From Pseudomonadota bacterium (GTDB taxonomy: Bacteria > Myxococcota_A > UBA796 > SXON01), in contig JAUXQH010000132.1 of the NCBI GenBank assembly GCA_030685065.1, positions 1-40,170 of the forward strand: DNA of 40,170 bases, read 5' to 3'. How positions within the stretch are numbered: the first letter of the stretch is position 1; every line of letters starts with the position of its first letter. This document shows, one piece after another, positions 24,852 to 31,360 of the stretch. Below the pieces are notes generated by a model. It was given only the letters and a program-made list of their open reading frames with translations, was not told the origin of the DNA and ran no database searches. Made by a program: the position numbers and the translations under genes.

Positions 24852-27102
24852 TCAGGCCTCACATTGTCAAGCGCCTCCGCCTCTTCGCGGTCGGAGTCCT
24901 CGTAGAAGTAAGCGTAGTACACGCGCATGCTGTTGGCACCGCACCCCTCGTCGTCCGCGGTCACGTCAAGAGCGGTGAACTTGACGGAGTACGTCATCCC
25001 GGACACCGGGCTGTCCTTGTGGATACGCTGGCGATTGTCGCTCGTGTTGTCGATCGCGACTATGGTGGCTGACCCGAGCGAGTTCGTGTAGACGAGGCGC
25101 ATGCCGACCTCGTCGCTGTCAATTCCGCTGTCATGCCGCCCATCGTACCACCAGGACACGACACGCATGGTGTCCACGTCGGACGAGAGCACCCCCGAAC
25201 CGATGGGCACACTTACCGTGGTGCCCGAATCGACGCACACGTAGCCCGTGTCCCAACCGGCCGGGCCGTCGAGGCCGGTGCCGTCGAAGGCGCGAAGCCG
25301 AAGCTTGCCGGCCCCCCAGAGGTTGTCGTAGCTCAGTGTGGCGTCCGTGCCCGTCTGAGTCGTGCGATCGCCCATGAGGAGCATGTTGGCGTAGAGGATG
25401 CCCGGGTCGTTGACCTCCGTACCCATAATGTCCAGGAACCACTGCTTGAAGAGGGCCGCCGCACCCGCAACCGCCGGAGTGGCCGAGCTCGTGCAGCAGA
25501 AGGCCTGAGGGCCCGAGATTCCATCGCCGGGCCAGTCCGTCCCGTACTTGAGCGGGTTGCCACTCCCATCAAGTAGCGTCGAGTCGAAGGCGTAGGGGAA
25601 CTCCACACTCGAAGGGCCCGCGAGTCCGATAATCGTACGGTCGCGGCCCTCGGCGTAGGAAGTACCACCACGAGCCGTCGCATAGGTGGACGAATTGCGC
25701 CAGATGACTTCGTCGTGAGAGGAATCGACCGCGTACGCGCCGACGGTGAATGCGCCGATCGCGGAGCCTGGCGATCCAACCGTGCAGTTTGTCGTCGAGT
25801 CATGCCCGGGATTGCTCGCCGACTTGAAGAGCGCGATCCCCTCCTCATACAGGGAATTGTAGTTGACACTCGGGGTGTCTGTCCCCGCGCAGGTGGCGTC
25901 GCTGAGGTAGCTCGCCGAGTGCGAGGAGAGATTCACGCCGTACGTGCCGCTCGTGAATACGCTGACGACATTGGAGAGGTCGCTACCGTCGGTGACTCCG
26001 CGACCGGTCGCTCGTCTTGCGACGCCGCTGCGCGCACGTCGATTCGTTCCGAGGGCAAAGATGCTCGGATCCTGGCCTCGTGTAATGTCTCCGAGGAGGA
26101 TGGAGGCAGTGCCCGTGGAGTGTGGCCCGGCGGGATCGGGGGAGCTGTTGCTGCAGGCGGACCCGCTCCAGGTGCAGTTGTCGAAGCGGATCACGCCCGC
26201 ATCGTCCTCGAATCCGTCGTGGGTCCGATACACGTTGTTGCCCGCGGGTTCGATGAGGCCAATACGCTCGTTTCCGTAGTACCCTCGACTGTAAAACTGC
26301 GTGCTTTGCAGCAAGTCTTCCAGCTCGTATCCATTGACCGTCGTGCCGGTGACCGTCCAGGCATAGCCCGCGTCGTCTATCGACTCAGTCGGCTCATGCA
26401 CGGCGCTGAGCCGCTCGTAGCGCACGAGATCCGGCAAGGCGCTCTCCGGGAGGATCATCCTGACCGCGGCAGAACGGTACACCACCTCCTCGACCGTTCC
26501 GCCGAGGGAACCGACCAAGCGCACGAAGGGTACGAGGGCTGCGGCCGCGGCAGCTTGCCTCTCCTCGCGTGCGCCCTGCTCGATGGCTCGTACGTCGCCC
26601 CACGTCACCGCACGGCCCTCCAGGAGGGCGAGTTCAACCTGCACCGGCGTGTTCGGCAGGAAGTCCCAATCGTCACGCCGGAGTATGGCCCAGACCTCGA
26701 TCGGTGCGTCAGAAAGCGCGTAGGGTCCAAAGGCGAGCCTCGCGACCGTGTCGTCGAAGTAGGGGTCAGCCGCCTCAGGCTCCTCCGGCACGGCGGTATC
26801 GAAGACCTCGATGTCCCTTTCCGTACCCCCGTGAGGCTGGTCTCGGTCCCGTCCGCCGCGATCTCGACCCCCGTGTGGACATTCAGGAACCTAAGCGCCG
26901 GCGCGGCCTCCACCCCAGATTTCGCGAGCGCGCGGGCGATCGCCGCGTCGGCCGACGCGCGCAAGATGGGATGGTCGTAAACGTCCAAGTCGGAGGGCTC
27001 TTCGGCGTGGGCAGAAACGACAACGAGCGAGAGTCCCGCAGAAACGGCGATGAGGAAAGCGCGCGGCAAGGTCGGCTCCGAGGTCTGGCTACCGTAGCGC
27101 AT
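24848..27102 (-). pseudogene. subtilase (S8-like) secreted protease with frameshift
   Basis: The N-terminal part (27102 to about 26818) has a signal peptide ('AFLIAVSAGLSLVVVSAHAE') and a prodomain-like start. The frame then changes at a C-run (26815-26817; GGG on the coding strand). One extra G would restore 'GVRKGDIEVFDTAVPEEPEA'. The downstream part (open from 26791) holds 'HSTGTASILLGD' (catalytic His) and 'CCTSSATPAVAGAAALFKQW' (catalytic Ser in T-S-x-A-x-P-x-V-A-G). The usual Asp motif reads 'IGLIEPAGNN', i.e. Glu in place of Asp. The C-terminal ~150 residues form a beta-rich domain. The frameshift may be a real mutation or a homopolymer error. Cargo of the element, coupled to the lipoprotein downstream. 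Confidence 0.7.
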
Positions 27103-27405
27103 GTTCGGGCGACACGTCAAATTACAATCAGGTTCAATCACGTCTATTGAGGCTCACGATTCGCGAAATGCACGACAAAGGGTGTAGCGATCGCCGGGCC
27201 TTGGGGCCCCGCGATCCGCGAGCAGCGCATGCGAGATGATCCTCGAATACGAGAATCGTGCGTACTCGCCTGCGATCGCGAGCAATTTTTGGAGTACGAC
27301 TTGTCGGCGACGCGGTCGTAGCCCGAGCCGACGGGTGCCCGGGCGCTCGCGTGAAGCCGCGCGACCTGCCGCTGACGGACGTGGTCCGCGCCGCCGGGCT
27401 CAGGA
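27103..27405. other. intergenic region upstream of the subtilase
   Basis: About 300 bp between two minus-strand genes. The part just upstream of the subtilase (27103-27175) is AT-richer and contains TGTAAT on the minus strand (27121-27126), a possible -10 without a clear -35. Around 27267-27296 a weak hairpin (CTCGC / GCGAG) is followed by TTTTT on the plus strand. I see no gene. Confidence 0.35.
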
Positions 27406-28107
27406 CTACCGCGCCGACGACGCGACCATCCGCTGCCAGTCCTCCGCGACGGCCACGGACACCGCCGCGTTCAGATCGATGCCCCTCGCGCTCGCGAGGT
27501 CGTGGAGCTTGCGATCGATGATGGGGGTGAAGCGCATCGTGCGCTGGGTTCGCTCATCGTCTCGGGCGGGGGCACGGCGCGTGTCGCGTGCTCCGCTGGC
27601 GTCTATCCGGTGCCTCCCTGGTGCCGGCGAGCGCGGTGCGGAAGGAGCGTCGAACTTCACCCCAGCCCCCACGCGGGAAGTCCGCTCGGGAACGCGCGAC
27701 GCCAGCGGGACCGGAGCCGGGAGGGCGCTCGGATGGGCGTCTTGGATCGGGGCCGGGTGCCTGGCAGATGTCCCGCTGGTGTCCACCCGGGGTCTCAGCG
27801 GTGCCCGCGAGGGTTGCACCAAAGGAGCCTCGGCCCGCGCCGTGGACCCCGGCGGCGGGGATGCCTGCTCCGCAGCGCGCGGCGCATGCGGGGGCGGAGC
27901 CAGAGCGCTCGAATCCCGATCGGCCACTACAGCCGGTGCGGCTGCACCCTCGGGCCCCCGTGTCGGCTCAGCCAGCCGTTGCGGTTGGTCAGCGAGCAGC
28001 CCGCGCGCCCGCAGCTCGCGAGCGCTGTCCGATGACACCCCCTCGGGGGCATGTGCCCCCGCGTACGGTCTGGCTTCGTAGTCGAGCGACCGCGACTTCG
28101 GAGCCAT
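27406..28107 (-). CDS. putative partition partner with C-terminal ribbon-helix-helix-like domain
   Basis: A 233-aa protein. Residues 1-175 are disordered, rich in Ala, Pro and Arg. The last ~50 ('RTMRFTPIIDRKLHDLASAR', then 'GIDLNAAVSVAVAEDWQRMV') resemble a ribbon-helix-helix DNA-binding domain. The ATG at 28107 lies 2 nt after the ParA stop. A small DNA-binding protein directly downstream of a ParA ATPase is the usual place for a ParB/omega-like centromere-binding partner. The long disordered arm could contact ParA. The assignment rests on position and a short C-terminal pattern. Confidence 0.6.
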   Translation of the reverse strand: MAPKSRSLDYEARPYAGAHAPEGVSSDSARELRARGLLADQPQRLAEPTRGPEGAAAPAVVADRDSSALAPPPHAPRAAEQASPPPGSTARAEAPLVQPSRAPLRPRVDTSGTSARHPAPIQDAHPSALPAPVPLASRVPERTSRVGAGVKFDAPSAPRSPAPGRHRIDASGARDTRRAPARDDERTQRTMRFTPIIDRKLHDLASARGIDLNAAVSVAVAEDWQRMVASSAR

Positions 28108-28109
28108 GG

Positions 28110-28781
28110 TCACGCCCGCCGGGCGCGGCGCACGTTCCCATCCGCGAGCCCCATCGAATCGAGCACGCTGTCGATCACGGCCCGGAGGATGCGTGCGCCG
28201 CTGGTGCTCGCGCCGTAGGGAACATCCCAGGCCGGCATGTAGAACTCCCCCGCCCGCTTCACGGCGGCGCTGTCGGGGATCGCCTCGGTCCATACCGAGA
28301 GCCCGGGGATCTTGGCCGCCGCGCGTTGCATCGCGCTCAGGGTGCGGGTGCCTCCCGCGTCGGCCCGGTTGAACACGATGAGCACGCGGGCGCCGGGCGG
28401 CTCCAGCATCGTCGGCAGGACGTTCGCGAGATCCTCCAGCGCCATCCGACCGTCGCAGGGAGCAACCCAGAGATCGGGCTTGACCCGTGAAGCGATCTCG
28501 ATCGCGGCGGGCGTGTCGACGATGACGAGATCGACCCCTCGAATGCCCTCCGGCGCGGCGTCAGGCGAGTAGAGCACCGTCACGTTCTTGCTGAAGTCGA
28601 AGACGGCGCCATCGCGGTGCCCTTGATCCCCACCTGAGAGCCACTTCGGCAGATCCCCTTGCCGATCCATCGCGACGGCGAGGGTACGGATGCCCTTCGC
28701 GTCGGCGCGGTAGACGAGATGGGCCGCGATCGTGGTCTTTCCCACCCCGCCCTTGTTGTTGTAGACGGCAACGGTTCGCAT
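28110..28781 (-). CDS. parA: ParA-type partition ATPase
   Basis: A 223-aa protein. Deviant Walker A 'NNKGGVGKTTIAAHL' (residues 8-22), A' region 'VAMDRQGDLPKW' (where most have DxDPQG), Walker B-like 'VDLVIVDTPAAIE', and 'VLIVFNRADAGG' near the guanine-specific position. Small ParA proteins without an N-terminal HTH normally work with a separate centromere-binding protein, here the downstream gene. On an element with its own rep gene it probably secures inheritance of the circular form. The start has a GGGAGG site 5 nt upstream. The promoter region is shared with the divergent 201-aa gene. Confidence 0.88.
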   Translation of the reverse strand: MRTVAVYNNKGGVGKTTIAAHLVYRADAKGIRTLAVAMDRQGDLPKWLSGGDQGHRDGAVFDFSKNVTVLYSPDAAPEGIRGVDLVIVDTPAAIEIASRVKPDLWVAPCDGRMALEDLANVLPTMLEPPGARVLIVFNRADAGGTRTLSAMQRAAAKIPGLSVWTEAIPDSAAVKRAGEFYMPAWDVPYGASTSGARILRAVIDSVLDSMGLADGNVRRARRA

Positions 28782-28795
28782 GGTGCCTCCCTGGT

Positions 28796-28845
28796 GTCAG
28801 GAGGACTCTACCTGACGCCCGAGCGTTCCACCATGACGATGTCAT
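28796..28845. promoter_or_regulatory. inverted repeats between divergent parA and integrase operons
   Basis: Two dyads lie upstream of parA: GTCAGG (28796-28801) with CCTGAC (28811-28816), and ATGAC-GAT-GTCAT (28833-28845). They are candidate operators or centromere sites for the RHH-type partner protein. The region also carries the AT-richest DNA between the two genes. Confidence 0.45.
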
Positions 28846-28898
28846 AAAGACTTGATGATCTACGGGGCAGAGAGGTACACTGGACTCGGCGGCGAAAC

Positions 28899-28926
28899 GG
28901 CCACCCCAAAAAAGGTTGGGGCGGCC
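28899..28926 (+). other. strong hairpin in the leader of the integrase operon
   Basis: GGCCaCCCCAA (28899-28909) pairs with TTGGGGcGGCC (28916-28926) around the loop AAAAGG, a stem of 11 positions with a single mismatch. It ends 36 nt before the ATG at 28962. No T-run follows on the plus strand, so an attenuator, RNA-protection or replication role is as likely as a terminator. Confidence 0.55.
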
Positions 28927-28961
28927 CCGGTTGCACCCGGAAGCCGCCCAGCGAGAACACC

Positions 28962-29567
28962 ATGACCGTACCCGCTGCTCGCGCCGCGAGCAATCCCCTT
29001 GTCTACCTGAACGCCACCTACGCCGAGCTGCCGCGCCTCTGCCAGCACGGCGGGTCTGCGGACGAGGTGGAGGACTTCTTCGCCGGCGTCGTGCCCGCGT
29101 TCGAGGCGCTGCACGTGCCGCGCGGCGCTGGCATCGATGTCCGGATGTACCCCCCGCCATGGGGGTGGTCGATGGACTACGACGACGACAACGGCGTCCG
29201 CATCGACTACGTCGACATGCCCGCGCGAGGCTCCGCGCCCCAGGGTGGCAGGGTCGCTCCGGCGTTCCGAGCCGGAGAGGATCGCGGGTTCCTGTTCGCG
29301 TGGGGCGGCGGCCGGTGGCAGCTCTGGAACCCCGCGGACGGCCCCGCGCCGGCCCCTGATCGCGACCGCTTGCGGCTCAAGCTGGTAGTGCTCCACGGCA
29401 CCACGGGGCGGGCAACGGTGTGTCGGTTCGCCGAGGTGTACGGACGCGACCTGCCCCTGCCGCTGTACAAGGGCACCGTCGCAATGGTCCCGGCCTCGCT
29501 GGCCGAGACGGATCGGCTCGTGGACGTCCTGCGCGGCCTCCTCGACGCTCCCTCCGGGAGGGCGTAA
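28962..29567 (+). CDS. hypothetical protein upstream of the recombinase
   Basis: A 201-aa protein with no recognised family. It starts 'MTVPAARAASNPLVYLNATY' and has a Trp/Tyr/Asp-rich middle ('YPPPWGWSMDYDDDNGVRID', 'GFLFAWGGGRWQLWNPADG') and a helical C-terminus. No signal peptide or membrane segment is seen. Its TAA overlaps the recombinase ATG by one base (TAATG), so the two are translated together. A role in regulating or directing the recombinase is possible but is only a guess from position. Confidence 0.7.
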   Translation: MTVPAARAASNPLVYLNATYAELPRLCQHGGSADEVEDFFAGVVPAFEALHVPRGAGIDVRMYPPPWGWSMDYDDDNGVRIDYVDMPARGSAPQGGRVAPAFRAGEDRGFLFAWGGGRWQLWNPADGPAPAPDRDRLRLKLVVLHGTTGRATVCRFAEVYGRDLPLPLYKGTVAMVPASLAETDRLVDVLRGLLDAPSGRA

Positions 29568-31360
29568 TGGAGAAGCTTCCCCGTTACGTTGAGTACGTCC
29601 GCGTCAGTACGATGGGACAGGCTCGGCGTGGTACGCACGAGGGTCAGATCCTCGCGCTCGCCGGAATGCGAGTGAGCCGGCCCGGCGTGGCGGTGCTCGA
29701 CGAACCGGTGGTCGAAGCCGGTGTCTCCGCCACGGAGGTGCCGCTCGCCCAGCGCAAGAAGTGGCTCCGGGTCATTGAGCCCCTGATCACGGCGGGGAAG
29801 ATTGATGAGGTGCGCGTGGCGGAGTTCAACCGCCTGGTCCGCGAGGACGACCTGGAAGACACCGCGCGCTTGTTCAAGCTCATGAAGCACAACCCGTTCA
29901 GGGTGGTCGATGCCATGGGGTCGATTCACGGCACCGAGAGCCTCGGGGAGAAGTTCTCCCTGGTGTTCAAGAGCCTCACCGGCGGGGAGGAGTCGGCTGA
30001 AATCCGTCGCAAGTCCCTTCGGGGCCGCGAAACCACTCTGCTCGCAGGCAGGCCCGGGTCCGGTCCGGCCCCCACCGGGCTCCGGCACCGCAAGGGCGAA
30101 GGCTGGCGGGTCGACGAGCATTGGGCGACCGTGATCCGCCGGATCTACACCCTGTGCGTGGAGGGACTTGCTCTCCATGGAATCTCCGAGCGCCTTGACG
30201 AGGAGGGCATCGCGCCTCCCCGGGGTAAAGGCTGGAACTTCACGTACGTTCGCAAGATCCTACGGAATCCGGCCTACAAGGGGGAGCTACACCAGAAGCT
30301 CGGCGGCAAGGACTACGCGCTGCCCGTGCCCGCGATCGTGGACGTTGGGACGTGGGATGCCGCCCAGGCGGCGCTGAGCGCGCGGTTCCACGTCCCGCTC
30401 CGTGCCCGCTACGCGCTCCACGCGCTCTGTCGCAGCCTCGCGTATTGCGGACAGTGCGGGCGTCGGTTGCACGTCCAGGGTGGCGGCACCGGCGGGCGCA
30501 AAGCGTGCCCGCGCTACGTCTGTCCTGTGTGTAGGGGAATCCCCAACCATCGCGCCGATCGCGTGGACAAGGCCGTGTGGGCGGCGGTCTCCGATGCCTT
30601 GCTGAGCAAGGATGCGCTTCTTCACACGGCGGCTTCTGTCGCCGATCCGACTGCCGGTGTGGCCGAGGGAATGCTCACCGAGGCGGAGAGCGATGTCACC
30701 CGGCTCGCCCGCAAGTTCGAGCAGATCACGGCGCTGTGGAAGCGGGACGAGATCACCGATGCCCAGTACGAAGCGCAGCGGCACTCCGTGCGGGACGCAC
30801 GCAGCGGGGCCGAGAAGCGCGCCGACGGCGCACGCAAGGCCATCGCCGCTGCGGAGCGCGCGCGGGCGCAACGGTCCACGCTCGCCGCGACGATCGAGGC
30901 GCTGCGGGGCCGCATCCAGGGCGCCGATGAGAAGACGCGGCGGGTAATCGTCGAGGCCGTGGTGCCCCTCGGCTCGGGCGCGATCCGCCTGTACCCGGAC
31001 TTCCGCATCGAGATCCAAGGCGTCCTGCCCATCGCGGTGGAGGACACCGGCGCCCCGGAGGACGGCGTTGAGGGTGACGGGGGTGACCGGGGTGACGGGG
31101 GTGACGGGGGTGACGGGCTCGGCGTGGGCCCCATGCGGGGCGTACCGAAAGACTCCTCGAAGTCTGGGCCTCGTCGAAGATCGCCGTGGCGAACCGTCGC
31201 GAGGCGAGGCGCTCGACGTCGCGAACGAGCAGGCCGTAGCTCACCACCAGGACATCGCCGGGGCCGAGCACCGCGAGGGTGTGGTCGCGGTCGAGGGCAT
31301 CGACGTAGAGGGACAGCCGGAGCGTGGGCGCGAACCGGCTGGCCTCGTCCTTCCAATTGA
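29567..31360 (+). CDS. large serine recombinase, reading frame running through the right attachment site
   Basis: 597 aa as integrated. Resolvase domain: 'YVEYVRVSTMGQARRG' with catalytic Ser14 and Arg12, and 'VRVAEFNRLVRED'. Recombinase domain: 'GWRVDEHWATVIRRIY', 'NFTYVRKILRNPAYKGELH'. Zinc ribbon: C294-xx-C297 ... C319-xx-C322. A long coiled-coil region follows (about 365-440). This architecture belongs to integrases that recombine attP with attB. Codon 533 is the core TCT at 31163, so the last 65 residues (Arg-rich) come from antisense helicase DNA. In the circular form the frame would instead run 30 codons into the left end and stop at 22691-22693, giving a 562-aa protein. Confidence 0.92.
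   Translation: MEKLPRYVEYVRVSTMGQARRGTHEGQILALAGMRVSRPGVAVLDEPVVEAGVSATEVPLAQRKKWLRVIEPLITAGKIDEVRVAEFNRLVREDDLEDTARLFKLMKHNPFRVVDAMGSIHGTESLGEKFSLVFKSLTGGEESAEIRRKSLRGRETTLLAGRPGSGPAPTGLRHRKGEGWRVDEHWATVIRRIYTLCVEGLALHGISERLDEEGIAPPRGKGWNFTYVRKILRNPAYKGELHQKLGGKDYALPVPAIVDVGTWDAAQAALSARFHVPLRARYALHALCRSLAYCGQCGRRLHVQGGGTGGRKACPRYVCPVCRGIPNHRADRVDKAVWAAVSDALLSKDALLHTAASVADPTAGVAEGMLTEAESDVTRLARKFEQITALWKRDEITDAQYEAQRHSVRDARSGAEKRADGARKAIAAAERARAQRSTLAATIEALRGRIQGADEKTRRVIVEAVVPLGSGAIRLYPDFRIEIQGVLPIAVEDTGAPEDGVEGDGGDRGDGGDGGDGLGVGPMRGVPKDSSKSGPRRRSPWRTVARRGARRRERAGRSSPPGHRRGRAPRGCGRGRGHRRRGTAGAWARTGWPRPSN

Larger units (their letters stand above)
22601..31162. mobile_element. 8.56-kb integrative element inserted in the SNF2 helicase gene
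   Basis: The borders are direct copies of TCTGG (22601-22605 and 31163-31167). Removing 22601-31162 restores the helicase frame exactly: 3,546 nt, 1,182 codons including the stop. The element carries its own large serine recombinase at the right end, a replication-type gene at the left end, a ParA/RHH pair and cargo (subtilase, lipoprotein). The joined ends form a palindromic attP-like site. Gene content fits a plasmid-like integrative element and not a phage: no capsid, terminase or lysis genes are present. No conjugation genes or relaxase were recognised, so transfer would need help. Confidence 0.9.

Noticed and set aside
26800..26825. Programmed -1 frameshift in the subtilase
   Set aside because: The site (codons CGG AAA GGG ACA) is not an X-XXY-YYZ slippery heptamer; a lost G in a homopolymer is simpler.
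22601..31162. Prophage
   Set aside because: No capsid, portal, terminase, tail or lysis genes; rep, parA and a serine recombinase fit a plasmid-like integrative element.
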